Both the position numbers and the translations under genes were made by a program. The notes below the pieces were generated by a model. That model worked only from the letters and a program-made list of their open reading frames with translations, was not told the DNA's origin and ran no database searches. From Pseudomonas sp. Irchel s3h14 (GTDB taxonomy: Bacteria; Pseudomonadota; Gammaproteobacteria; Pseudomonadales; Pseudomonadaceae): a stretch of 64,000 nucleotides of DNA. The stretch is from positions 186,001-250,000 of the forward strand of contig NZ_FYDJ01000007.1 of assembly GCF_900187425.1 (NCBI RefSeq). Reading direction: 5' to 3'. Positions 44,463 through 53,757 of this stretch are shown piece after piece. Every line of letters starts with the position of its first letter. Positions within the stretch are counted from its first letter, which is position 1.

Positions 44463-46347
44463 ATGATGATTGCTAACCTGAAGTTCAGTCATAAGGTACT
44501 GCTTGCTGCATCGCTCGTTGTCGTCGCAGCGTTTTCCCTCCTTACGCTGTACAACGATTCGATCCAGCGCAAAACCATCCGCACGAACCTTGAAAACCAC
44601 CTTGAAGAAATGAGCAAAATCACGGCGAGCAGCGTCCAGGCCTGGCTCTCTGGACGGATATTGTTGGTTGACCATATTGCTCAGACGGTTGCCAACGACC
44701 CGGCGGCGGACAGTGTTACGCGTCTGCTGGAGCAGAGGTCATTGCTATCGACGTTTACCTTCACCTATCTAGGCAGTCGTGATGGTAGTTTCGCCATACG
44801 GCCAAAGGACGACTTACCCGCTGACTACGACCCGCGAACCCGGCCTTGGTACGCGGACGCGATGACTGCTGGGGGAACCACATTGACTGAGCCCTACCTG
44901 GACGTTACTACCGGCCAGTTGATGATGACGATTGCGACGCCGGTAAGCCACGACGGCCAGACGCTTGGGGTGGTGGGAGGGGACCTGACACTGGATACAT
45001 TGGCGAAGATCGTCAGCTCACTTGATCTAGGTGGAATCGGTTATGCCTTTTTAGTTAGCGCTGATGGCAAGGTGCTCGTCCATCCGGACAAAGATCTGGT
45101 GATGAAACATCTGAGTGATATCTACCCGCAAAACACACCGACTCTCAGTGCCCACATCAGTGAAACTGAACAAGAAGGGAAGCCTCGGATTTTGATGTTC
45201 GATCAAGGACTTGCCTTCGGTAAATTGGTATATCGGCTTGTCCATCGATAAAAACAAAGCCTACGAGGCGCTTGGTGATTTCCGGACCTCCGCTATTTTG
45301 GCGATGGTGACGGCAGTGTTCATCACGCTGCTTCTGCTGGGCATGCTTATTCGTGTGTTGATGCAGCCCTTGAGGCTGATGGGTAAAGCCATGCGAGATA
45401 TTGCCCAGGGAGAGGGCGACCTTACTCGTCGATTGAACGTGCACTCGAAGGATGAATTCGGGGAGCTGGCCCACGATTTCAATCTTTTTGTGGAGCGTAT
45501 CCAGCACTCGATACGCGAAGTTTCTTCTGCCACCGAGCATGTCAATGAAGTGGCCAAGCGAGTGATGCAGACCTCTAGCTCCTCCATGGCAAACTCAGAC
45601 GACCAGGCCAATCGCACTAACAGCATTGCAGCAGCGATTAATGAGCTGGGTGCGGCGGCTCAGGAAATTGCGCGCAGTGCAGGTGATGCCTCGTTTCAAG
45701 CGTCGGATGCCCGCCTTCAGGCGGAGGGTGGGCGCCAGGTGGTGGCGCAGACGATCAATGCCATGGACAAGTTGTCAGGAAAAATCCGGACGTCGTGCAG
45801 CAATATCGAGGCGCTGAATAGCAAGGCGGAGAACATTGGACGGATCACTTGAAGTGATCAAGGGAATCTCCGAACAGACCAACCTGCTGGCACTCAATGC
45901 TGCCATCGAAGCCGCACGGGCAGGCGAGGCCGGTCGTGGTTTTGCCGTGGCAGCAGACGAAGTTCGTAGCCTGGCTTATCGCACTCAGACGTCAGCCCAG
46001 GAAATCCACACGATGATTGAAGAGCTTCAGGTGGGCGCCCGTGAGGCGGTATTCACTATGAACGAGAGCGAGCGTTACAGTCAGGACGGCATGATTATCG
46101 CCAACCAGGCTGGTGAGCGACTGGGTATTGTCAATCAGCGAATTGGTGAAATTGTATCAATCAGTCGGTGGCAACTGCTACCGAAGAGCAGACCTCCGTA
46201 ATTGACTCGCTGAATATGGACATCGCCGAGATCAAATCCCTCAACCAGGAAGGCGTGGAGAATCTCCAGGCCCCCTTGCTTGCATGTGATGACCTTGAGC
46301 AACAAGCCAGCCGACTCAAGCATCTGGTGGATAGTTTCCGTACTTAA
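44463..46347 (+). pseudogene. Methyl-accepting chemotaxis receptor with dCACHE sensor, frameshifted
   Basis: The N-terminus has a membrane helix (VLLAASLVVVAAFSLLTLY) and a dCACHE domain with DYDPRTRPWYADAMTAGG. Frames then change near 45210 (into NWYIGLSIDKNKAYEALGDF and helix 2), near 45845 (into [20 protein letters not shown]) and near 46155 (into [14 protein letters not shown]), ending LVDSFRT. All parts of a ~625-residue receptor (CACHE, HAMP, signalling tip with [16 protein letters not shown]) are present in order. Three small indels explain the breaks. dCACHE receptors often bind amino acids. Confidence 0.85.
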
Positions 46348-46422
46348 GTTGAATACATCGAACGCTGCTGATTATTAATAGATTTTCCTGCTCAGATGGA
46401 GCCCTAAGTTGTTGATGCTGAG

Positions 46423-46488
46423 GGCACTGCGGCATTGATAGCCACGCAGTGCCGTCCCGCAGGAACATGGGCAAGGGGACCCTGCGGG
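46423..46488. other. Two adjacent GC-rich hairpins
   Basis: GGCACTGCG/CGCAGTGCC (46423-46453) is followed at once by CCCGCAG/CTGCGGG (46456-46488). They lie in the 237-base gap between the broken receptor and csiR. No U-tract follows; they may be terminators or a repeat-derived structure. Nothing else was seen in the gap. Confidence 0.5.
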
Positions 46489-46584
46489 GAGGGCTGCGCG
46501 AAGTAAGGGGATTGCAGGCGTTATCAATGCTTCAGCTAGAGAGGGCGGGTATGCTCGCTTTGGTCAACCCGTTTAATCTCAAAT

Positions 46585-47328
46585 TCATGCAGCGTTGCCC
46601 ATTCCTTGCAACAGCATGATCTCAGCGATGATCGGTACCGGCGTCATCAGGTGAGTGCGCATCATGGTGCTCGCCCGTGGCGCATCGCGTGCCAGAATGG
46701 CTTCAACCAACGCGGCATGTTCCTTGCGCTTGAGCTTCAAGGCCTCTTCGGAGAAGACCGTCCGGGTCAGCCAAAGGTGGCGGTAGCGTTCGGCCTGGTC
46801 AAACAGATAACTGCGCGCCTGTAACAGGTGTTTTGAGCCACAACCGGCGGCGATAGCCGTGTGGAAGGCCTTGTGCCGTTCGTCCCAGACATCCAGGACC
46901 TGCTCTCGGGTTTTGACATCCATAACTTTCGAGAGGGTATGGGACTGGGCAAGGATCTGCGCCTCCCAGGCGTCGTCACCACGCTCGATAGCCAAGCCTA
47001 CGATCATCGCCTCGAGGTTGGCGCGGGCATCGTAGATGTCCTGCATTTCCTGTAGCGACATGGGCGCGACCCGGTAGCCCTTCTGGCTGATCACCACTAC
47101 CAGATGCTCGGCCACCAATTGCGACAGCGCCTCTCGCAGCGGGCCAACCCCCAAGTCATAACGCTCCTTGAGCCCGCTCATGAGGAGCTTCTCTCCGGGC
47201 TTGAAGACCCCGCGAATGATGTCCTGTTTGAGTCGCTCATACCCGCTGAATGCAGAGTTCTGCTTGGGGGTGAGGCTATCCAAAGGTACTGCTCCTGATA
47301 TCGACAAGGTCCAATCATACCTAAACAT
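46585..47328 (-). CDS. csiR: GntR/FCD regulator CsiR (GlaR-like)
   Basis: 247 residues. A winged helix (about 28-90: GEKLLMSGLKERYDLGVGPL then REALSQLVAEHLVV) is followed by an FCD domain. CsiR represses the glutarate hydroxylase operon and is released by glutarate or 2-hydroxyglutarate. It is divergent from glaH, as in other bacteria. Codon use returns to the GC-rich norm here, marking the right edge of the island. A start a few codons inside the frame (near GAVPLDSL) is possible. Confidence 0.88.
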   Translation of the reverse strand: MFRYDWTLSISGAVPLDSLTPKQNSAFSGYERLKQDIIRGVFKPGEKLLMSGLKERYDLGVGPLREALSQLVAEHLVVVISQKGYRVAPMSLQEMQDIYDARANLEAMIVGLAIERGDDAWEAQILAQSHTLSKVMDVKTREQVLDVWDERHKAFHTAIAAGCGSKHLLQARSYLFDQAERYRHLWLTRTVFSEEALKLKRKEHAALVEAILARDAPRASTMMRTHLMTPVPIIAEIMLLQGMGNAA

Positions 47329-47359
47329 CTGTCATACGAAAAATATAAGACGGAATGCT

Positions 47360-47392
47360 ATTTTGTAGATCATATATAAAAATGTAGACATT
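47360..47392. promoter_or_regulatory. CsiR operator region
   Basis: AATGTAGACATT (47381-47392) has AATGT/ACATT arms, and a second TTTTGTAGAT lies about 20 bases to its left. Two TGTAGA boxes between divergent csiR and glaH suit an FCD-type repressor. The identification is inferred from position and repeat. Confidence 0.5.
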
Positions 47393-47477
47393 CTAAATTT
47401 ATGGCGATATTTTTGCTCTGCGCCTGATCCAGATCAATGCTGGAAGGGCTAATCCCTACCTCTGCCCAGGAACTGCC

Positions 47478-48455
47478 ATGAACGCCTTTACTCAGATTCA
47501 GGACCTTGTGATGCCACTCCCATCGGAGACTAAGGGGTTCATCCTTACCCCTTCCAGCCAGTCGCCGCGGCTGCTTGAGCTGAAATTCACCAAGGAAACC
47601 GTCGACGCATTTGTCAAGGCGGTGGCCCAATGGCCGGTCCAGGCCCTGGAGTACAAGTCGTTCCTGCGTTTCCGGGTCGGTCAGATCCTTGACGAACTGT
47701 GCGAAGGCACTCTGCGCCCGGTATTGGTCAACACCATTCTGGACCGCGCCACCGGCGGCATGCTGATCACGCCTGAAGGTTTGAATGACGTGACCCAAGC
47801 CGATGAAATGGTCAAGTTCTCCTCGGCCGTCGCACACCTGATCGGTCGGTCCAACTTCGATGCCATGAGCGGACAGTTCTACGCGCGCTTCGCAGTGGTC
47901 AACACCGACAATTCCGACAGTTACCTGCGCCAGCCACACCGGGTCATGGAACTGCACAACGACGGCACCTTTGTTCAGGAACGTACCGACTACGTGCTGA
48001 TGATGAAGATCGACGAGCAGAACATGGAAGGCGGCAACACCCTGCTGCTGCACCTGGACGACTGGGAAGACCTGAACCACTACTACACGCACCCGCTGGC
48101 CCGCCGTGAAATGCGCTTCACTGCGCCACCGAGTAAGAACGTGCGTGAAGACGTGTTCCACGCCGTGTTCGACAACGACGCCGAAGGCCGCCCGACCATG
48201 CGCTACATCGACCAGTTCGTGCAGCCCAAGGATTTCGAGGAGGGCATCTGGCTGACTGCCATGAGCGAATCCCTGGAAGGCAGCCAAAAGAAGGTTTCGA
48301 TACCGGTGCCGGTCGGCAGCTTCGTGCTGGTCAACAACATGTTCTGGCTGCACGGCCGTGACCGTTTCACCGCCCACCCGGGCCTGCGTCGTGAGCTGAT
48401 GCGCCAGCGCGGCTACATCAGCTACCAGAAAACGCTGTACCAACGCGGCCAATAA
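47478..48455 (+). CDS. glaH: Glutarate 2-hydroxylase (CsiD), Fe(II)/2-oxoglutarate-dependent
   Basis: 325 residues, the normal GlaH length. The iron ligands are His160 and Asp162 (MELHNDGTF) and His292 (FWLHGRDRF); Arg in the last third (GLRRELMRQ) would hold 2-oxoglutarate. GlaH hydroxylates glutarate to L-2-hydroxyglutarate with 2-oxoglutarate and O2. The next gene oxidises that product back to 2-oxoglutarate, so together they drain glutarate from lysine degradation. The ATG follows TGGAAGGGC at a loose distance. Confidence 0.94.
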   Translation: MNAFTQIQDLVMPLPSETKGFILTPSSQSPRLLELKFTKETVDAFVKAVAQWPVQALEYKSFLRFRVGQILDELCEGTLRPVLVNTILDRATGGMLITPEGLNDVTQADEMVKFSSAVAHLIGRSNFDAMSGQFYARFAVVNTDNSDSYLRQPHRVMELHNDGTFVQERTDYVLMMKIDEQNMEGGNTLLLHLDDWEDLNHYYTHPLARREMRFTAPPSKNVREDVFHAVFDNDAEGRPTMRYIDQFVQPKDFEEGIWLTAMSESLEGSQKKVSIPVPVGSFVLVNNMFWLHGRDRFTAHPGLRRELMRQRGYISYQKTLYQRGQ

Positions 48456-48544
48456 AGTTTGCCAAGAGCTGAAATGACGAGGGCCAGCACGTACGGCCCT
48501 TGTCGTGCTTCCAACAAAAACGTAACTCAGGTGGGTGCAAGCTA

Positions 48545-49819
48545 ATGGCTGCGTACGACTTCATCATCATCGGTGGCGGCATTGTGGGTATGTCCACGGC
48601 CATGCAACTGATCCAGGTTTACCCGGACGCAAAAATCCTCCTGCTGGAGAAAGAGTCCGGCCCGGCCCAGCACCAGACCGGCCACAACAGTGGCGTGATC
48701 CATGCCGGCGTTTACTACACCCCCGGCAGTCTGAAGGCACGTTTCTGCCTGGAAGGGAACAAGGCCACTAAGGCCTTCTGCAACAAGCACAGCATCCATT
48801 ACGACGAGTGCGGCAAGCTGCTGGTGGCCACCAACGAGCTGGAAATGCAGCGCATGAGTGCGCTTTGGGATCGCACCGAAGCTAACGGTCTGAGGCGTGG
48901 ATGGCTGTCTGCGGCCGAGTTGCACGAGCGCGAGCCGAACATCATCGGCCTGGGCGGTATCTACGTGCCTTCGAGCGGCATCGTGAACTATGCCCAGGTC
49001 ACCGCGGCCATGGCTCGTGAATTCGAAGCCGCCGGCGGCGAGATCCGCTACAACAGTGAAGTGGTCGCCATCGACGAGAGTCCCGATGAGGTGGTCGTCC
49101 GCACCGGCAGCCAGGAGCACCACGGGCGTTTCCTGATCACCTGCTCGGGCCTGATGGCCGACCGTGTGGTGCGCATGCTCGGGATCAAGCCCAACTTCAT
49201 CATCTGCCCATTCCGTGGCGAGTACTATCTGTTGCCCAAGCAGCACAACCAGATCGTCAACCACCTGATCTACCCGATCCCGGATCCGTCCATGCCGTTC
49301 CTCGGCGTGCACCTGACCCGCATGATCGACGGCACCGTCACCGTCGGCCCCAACGCGGTGTTGGCCATGAAGCGCGAAGGCTATCTCAAGACCGATTTCT
49401 CGCTGTCGGACATGTTCGAAACCCTGACCACCCCGGGCATTCTCAAAGTATTGGTGAAGAACCTGCGCCCCGGCCTGATCGAGATGAAAAACTCGCTGTT
49501 CAAGGCTGGCTATCTCAAGCAGGTGCAGAAGTACTGCCCGAGCATCAACAAGAGCGATCTCACCGCCTACCCGGCCGGTGTTCGCGCCCAGGCGGTCTCG
49601 CTCGACGGCAAGTTGATCGACGACTTCCTGTTCGTCAACACCGCCCGTAGCGTCAGCGTCTGCAACGCCCCGTCGCCCGCCGCGACTTCCGCGATCCCGA
49701 TCGGTGCATACATCGTCGACAAGGTCCGCGAGCAGCTCGCCAGCACCGGCGTCAGTTTTGTCACACCCGACAACTCCACTCGGACCGCCCCGATGGCGGC
49801 CTCCGTCGCAACCCGCTAA
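48545..49819 (+). CDS. lhgO: L-2-hydroxyglutarate oxidase/dehydrogenase
   Basis: 424 residues from the ATG at 48545, preceded by AGGTGGG. FAD-binding FIIIGGGIVGMSTAMQLIQ (5-23) and HQTGHNSGVIHAGVYYTPGS near 45 are LhgO signatures. It oxidises L-2-hydroxyglutarate to 2-oxoglutarate and passes electrons to the quinone pool. It follows glaH by 89 bases and precedes gabD by 13, the usual csiD-lhgO-gabD order. Confidence 0.94.
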   Translation: MAAYDFIIIGGGIVGMSTAMQLIQVYPDAKILLLEKESGPAQHQTGHNSGVIHAGVYYTPGSLKARFCLEGNKATKAFCNKHSIHYDECGKLLVATNELEMQRMSALWDRTEANGLRRGWLSAAELHEREPNIIGLGGIYVPSSGIVNYAQVTAAMAREFEAAGGEIRYNSEVVAIDESPDEVVVRTGSQEHHGRFLITCSGLMADRVVRMLGIKPNFIICPFRGEYYLLPKQHNQIVNHLIYPIPDPSMPFLGVHLTRMIDGTVTVGPNAVLAMKREGYLKTDFSLSDMFETLTTPGILKVLVKNLRPGLIEMKNSLFKAGYLKQVQKYCPSINKSDLTAYPAGVRAQAVSLDGKLIDDFLFVNTARSVSVCNAPSPAATSAIPIGAYIVDKVREQLASTGVSFVTPDNSTRTAPMAASVATR

Positions 49820-49832
49820 CGAGGAATTTCGC

Positions 49833-51281
49833 GTGCAACTCAACGATCCGAAACTGTTCCGCCAGCAAGCCTATATCGACGGTGCCTGGGCAGACGCCGA
49901 CAATGGCCAGACGCTTAAGGTCAACAACCCGGCCACCGGTGAAATCATCGGCAGTGTGCCGAAGATGGGCGCGACCGAAACCCGTCGTGCCATTGAAGCC
50001 GCCGACAAGGCGCTACCGGCCTGGCGTGCCCTGACCGCCAAGGATCGCGCCAACAAACTGCGCAAGTGGTTCGACCTGATGATGGCCAACCAGGAAGACC
50101 TGGCCCGCCTGATGACCCTGGAGCAAGGCAAGCCACTGACCGAGTCCCGTGGCGAAATCGCTTACGCCGCCTCCTTTCTGGAGTGGTTCGGCGAAGAGGC
50201 CAAGCGCGTGTATGGCGACATGATCCCCGGTCACCAGGTCGACAAGCGCCTGATGGTGCTCAAGCAGCCGATCGGTGTTACTGCCGCCATCACTCCGTGG
50301 AACTTCCCTTCGGCGATGATCACCCGCAAGGCCGGTCCGGCCCTGGCCGCCGGCTGCACCATGGTCCTCAAGCCGGCCTCGCAAACCCCTTACTCGGCCC
50401 TGGCCTTGGCGGAGCTGGCCGAGCGCGCCGGTATTCCGAAAGGTGTGTTCAGCGTGGTCACCGGCAGTGCCGGCGAAGTCGGCAGCGAGCTGACCGGTAA
50501 CCCGCTCGTGCGCAAGCTGACCTTCACCGGTTCCACCGAAATCGGCCGTCAGTTGATGGTCGAGTGCGCCAAGGACATCAAGAAGGTCTCGTTGGAACTG
50601 GGTGGCAATGCCCCCTTCATTGTGTTCGATGACGCCGACCTGGACGCCGCCGTCGAGGGCGCGCTGGTCTCCAAGTACCGTAACAATGGCCAGACCTGCG
50701 TCTGTGCCAATCGCCTTTATATCCAGGATGGTGTCTACGATGCCTTCGCCGAAAAACTCACCGCGGCCGTGGCCAAGTTGAACATTGGTAATGGCCTGGA
50801 ACACGGCATCACCACCGGCCCCCTGATCGACGCCAAAGCCATGGCCAAGGTCCAGGAGCACATCGACGATGCCGTGAGCAAAGGCGCTCGCGTGGTTGCC
50901 GGCGGCAAGCCGCATGCCTTGGGCGGGACCTTCTTCGAGCCGACTGTGCTGGTTGATGTACCGCGCAACGCCGCCGTTGCCAAGGAAGAAACTTTCGGCC
51001 CGCTGGCACCGCTGTTCCGCTTCAAGGATGAAGCCGATGTGATCGCCATGGCCAACGATACCGAATTCGGCCTGGCGTCCTACTTCTATGCCCGCGACCT
51101 GAGCCGTGTGTTTCGTGTGGGCGAAGCGCTGGAATACGGCATTGTCGGCATCAACACCGGGATCATCTCCAACGAAGTGGCGCCGTTCGGTGGCATCAAG
51201 GCCTCGGGTCTGGGGCGTGAAGGCTCCAAGTACGGCATTGAGGACTACTTGGAAATCAAATACCTCTGTATCGGCGTGTGA
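49833..51281 (+). CDS. gabD: Succinate-semialdehyde / glutarate-semialdehyde dehydrogenase
   Basis: 482 residues from the GTG at 49833, with GAGGA nine bases before. ITPWNFPSAMITRKAGPALA, LELGGNAPF, NNGQTCVCANR (catalytic Cys) and FGGIKASGLGREGSKYGIED are GabD features. In this operon it most likely oxidises glutarate semialdehyde from 5-aminovalerate to glutarate, or succinate semialdehyde from GABA. It is strikingly close to the regulon-2 enzyme at 25228-26703, but A+T content, operon and regulator differ. Confidence 0.92.
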   Translation: MQLNDPKLFRQQAYIDGAWADADNGQTLKVNNPATGEIIGSVPKMGATETRRAIEAADKALPAWRALTAKDRANKLRKWFDLMMANQEDLARLMTLEQGKPLTESRGEIAYAASFLEWFGEEAKRVYGDMIPGHQVDKRLMVLKQPIGVTAAITPWNFPSAMITRKAGPALAAGCTMVLKPASQTPYSALALAELAERAGIPKGVFSVVTGSAGEVGSELTGNPLVRKLTFTGSTEIGRQLMVECAKDIKKVSLELGGNAPFIVFDDADLDAAVEGALVSKYRNNGQTCVCANRLYIQDGVYDAFAEKLTAAVAKLNIGNGLEHGITTGPLIDAKAMAKVQEHIDDAVSKGARVVAGGKPHALGGTFFEPTVLVDVPRNAAVAKEETFGPLAPLFRFKDEADVIAMANDTEFGLASYFYARDLSRVFRVGEALEYGIVGINTGIISNEVAPFGGIKASGLGREGSKYGIEDYLEIKYLCIGV

Positions 51282-51381
51282 TCACGGCGGACATTCATCA
51301 AGCGTCAAGAGGGGTGGAAATGAACCCCCACCAAAGCCTGTAACAACGCCATATGGCCGCCATTCCCCGGAGTTCCTTAAC

Positions 51382-52803
51382 ATGAATCACTCGTATCTTT
51401 CTCTCGCCGAAAAGGATGTTCAGCATCAACTGCACCCCTACACGGATGCGCGTCTGCACCAGGAAGTAGGCCCGCTGATCATTGAGCGTGGCGAGGGCAT
51501 TTACGTCTATGACAACCAGGGCAAGCGTTATCTAGAAGCGATGTCGGGTCTTTGGAGTGTGGCGCTCGGTTTCAGTAATGAGCGCCTGATCAAGGCGGCA
51601 GAGCAACAGCTACGTAAACTGCCCTTTTATCACCTCTTCAGTCACAAGGCTCACACGCCCAGTATCGAATTGGCTGAGAAGCTGATCGAACTCGCCCCGG
51701 TGCCGATGAGCAAGGTCTTCTTCACTAACTCAGGCTCTGAAGCCAACGACACCGTCGTCAAGATGATCTGGTATCGCAACAATGCCATCGGCAAGCCTGG
51801 CAAAAAGAAGTTCATCAGCCGTCACAATGCGTATCACGGCATTACTGCTGTCAGCGCCAGTCTGACCGGGCTGCAGGTGAACCAGCGTGGCTTTGATGTG
51901 CCGCTGCCCGGCTTCTTTCACGTCGCCTGTCCGCACCACTATCGCAATGCCAAGCCTGGCGAGACCGATGAACAATTTGCTGATCGCCTGGCAACCGAAC
52001 TGGAAAATGTCATCCTCCGAGAGGGCCCTGATACCGTAGCCGCTTTTTACGGCGAACCGCTGATGGGGGCGGGCGGCGTGATCGTGCCTCCGCGCACATA
52101 TTGGGACAAGGTTCAAGCGGTGTGCCGCAAATATGACGTACTGGTCGTTGCGGATGAAGTGATTTGCGGCTTTGGTCGTACCGGTAAAATGTTTGGCTGC
52201 GAAACCTTCGGCATCAAGCCGGATGTCATGGTGGTTTCCAAGCAACTATCTTCTTCCTATCAACCGATCGCGGCAGTCCTGATCAACGATAAGGTCTTCG
52301 AGGGGATCGCCGATCAGAGCCACACCTTCGGTACTCTGGGCCATGGCTTCACCGGCAGCGGCCACCCGGTTGCGACTGCAGTTGCGCTGGAAAACATAAA
52401 GATCATCCAGGAAGATCGGCTTGTCGAGCGCGCCTGCGAGTTGGGCGAACAACTTCAGGCCGGACTGGCTCAATTTGCTGATCATCCGTTGGTAGGGGAG
52501 GTTAGGGGCTGTGGATTGATCGCTGCTGTGGAGCTCGTTGCGGATCGTCGGACAAAGGAGCCGATGGATACGGTTGGGAAGCTGGGGCGCTACCTGGCGG
52601 GACGTGCGCAGGAGTACGGCATGATCACAAGGGCGATGGGAGACTCGATCGCATTCTGCCCGCCGTTGATTTCCACGAAAGAAGAAATACAGCTCGTGGT
52701 TGATATTTTCAGCCGTGCACTCGACGACACAGACCGCTGGTTTGGACTGGGAGTCAACCAAAGCCTGTGGCATCAGTGGGAGGGCTACACGCACAACTCC
52801 TGA
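51382..52803 (+). CDS. Class III PLP-dependent aminotransferase
   Basis: 473 residues from the ATG at 51382 (GGAG upstream). FTNSGSEANDTVVKMIW (115-131), DEVICGFGRTG (259-269) and Lys287 in VVSKQLSSSYQP are class III features. Length and the SSSYQPIAA stretch place it near putrescine/spermidine or omega-amino-acid:pyruvate transaminases, rather than the shorter (about 425) GabT. Located 100 bases after gabD, it may feed semialdehyde to GabD from GABA, 5-aminovalerate or a diamine. Its codon use is less GC-biased than gabD, so it may be a later addition. Confidence 0.85.
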   Translation: MNHSYLSLAEKDVQHQLHPYTDARLHQEVGPLIIERGEGIYVYDNQGKRYLEAMSGLWSVALGFSNERLIKAAEQQLRKLPFYHLFSHKAHTPSIELAEKLIELAPVPMSKVFFTNSGSEANDTVVKMIWYRNNAIGKPGKKKFISRHNAYHGITAVSASLTGLQVNQRGFDVPLPGFFHVACPHHYRNAKPGETDEQFADRLATELENVILREGPDTVAAFYGEPLMGAGGVIVPPRTYWDKVQAVCRKYDVLVVADEVICGFGRTGKMFGCETFGIKPDVMVVSKQLSSSYQPIAAVLINDKVFEGIADQSHTFGTLGHGFTGSGHPVATAVALENIKIIQEDRLVERACELGEQLQAGLAQFADHPLVGEVRGCGLIAAVELVADRRTKEPMDTVGKLGRYLAGRAQEYGMITRAMGDSIAFCPPLISTKEEIQLVVDIFSRALDDTDRWFGLGVNQSLWHQWEGYTHNS

Positions 52804-52901
52804 TAGCGTTACTCGGCGTCATAAAGTCGTATCGGGCATCGGCGCGGCGCAGGGTACTGGTCGCGCCACGACCATCGTTTCGTGAGTAAAAAAATGATAC
52901 T

Positions 52902-53030
52902 TCACGGATTGCCGGGAAAGATGCTCTTTATCTTCATGAAAAAGAGTTCGCTGTCCCGGTAGCCGTACACCATCCGTTTGATGACCATGATTTATTCCTT
53001 TCAATTGACCGGTGTGCATTGACCAACGAA
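52902..53030 (-). pseudogene. ISL3-type transposase C-terminal remnant
   Basis: A minus-strand frame reads VIKRMVYGYRDSELFFMKIK followed by SIFPGNP and a stop. In a shifted frame TGQLKGIN comes just before it. This matches the C-terminal end of ISL3-family transposases (LEGINNKIKVIKRM...GYRD..YFF). Everything further upstream is missing. It is the only mobile-element trace in this gap. Confidence 0.6.
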
Positions 53031-53282
53031 CCCGGCTCTCAATGCCTCTAGATAAACCTGTTGTTCCGGCTTCTTCAGGTTTCTGGATTGCGCAGCAGTA
53101 AACAGCGGGTTTGCTTGATAACCTAATACGGCTGGTTTGTTGTGATGCAGTCGATTGGTCTCGTCGGCTTGCACCAGATTGATCACTGCTCGGCCATATT
53201 TGATGACCACGTAGAAAAGGTTGTAGGCCGACCGTGCTTTCAGGCAATGCTGGCTAATCTCAAGGTCAAAAGCTGTATTCAT
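53001..53282 (-). CDS. Hypothetical protein, doubtful
   Basis: A 93-residue frame from ATG 53282, with KARSAYNLFYVVIKYGRAVI near the N-terminus and KPEQQVYLEALRAGF at the end. The composition is protein-like and helical, but I recognise no family and see no clear ribosome site. Its end overlaps the transposase remnant in another frame. It may be a relic. Confidence 0.3.
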   Translation of the reverse strand: MNTAFDLEISQHCLKARSAYNLFYVVIKYGRAVINLVQADETNRLHHNKPAVLGYQANPLFTAAQSRNLKKPEQQVYLEALRAGFVGQCTPVN

Positions 53283-53757
53283 GTCCACCGCAGCGGCCTC
53301 GATTTGAGCACAACCCTCGGGCTCCATTCTTTGAAAAATGATCTGACCGCGGCGCGGGTTTTAGACAGGTTCGACAAGCAGGAAACGTGTGGCATGAAGC
53401 GTCAAAGTTCTTGTTTCTGTCGTTCCCGGGCTTCGTGAAGAACCTCAGTGGCTGCGCGACCACCTGCGGCTACGGCAATGGCAGTCCTTCTAGTGGTGGT
53501 GTTCTTCCAGTGCTGCGGCGAGCGAGCACAGCCTTGCCAGGTCGGTTGAGTTGGTTCTTGTGCAATAGCCTGACGGGAAAGGCAGCTGGATGGAGGGGCG
53601 ATTTTCAACGCATTAAAGTGGGCCTGCAATGGGGGGCTTTCGGTAGCGGAGTGCATGGCGACCTCCAGCCATCCATGGCAGGAGCTTTCATTCGACGGGA
53701 TTCTCTATGAAGCGCATGGGTTGAGATTTGGTTCTTCAAACCAAGATGGAGTTTTGA
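53283..53757. other. Gap without a convincing gene
   Basis: Together with 52804-53000 this makes a ~950-base interval with only the transposase remnant and one doubtful frame. Short open frames on both strands between 53387 and 53710 have no recognisable family, no clear start site and mutually inconsistent codon use. Confidence 0.6.
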
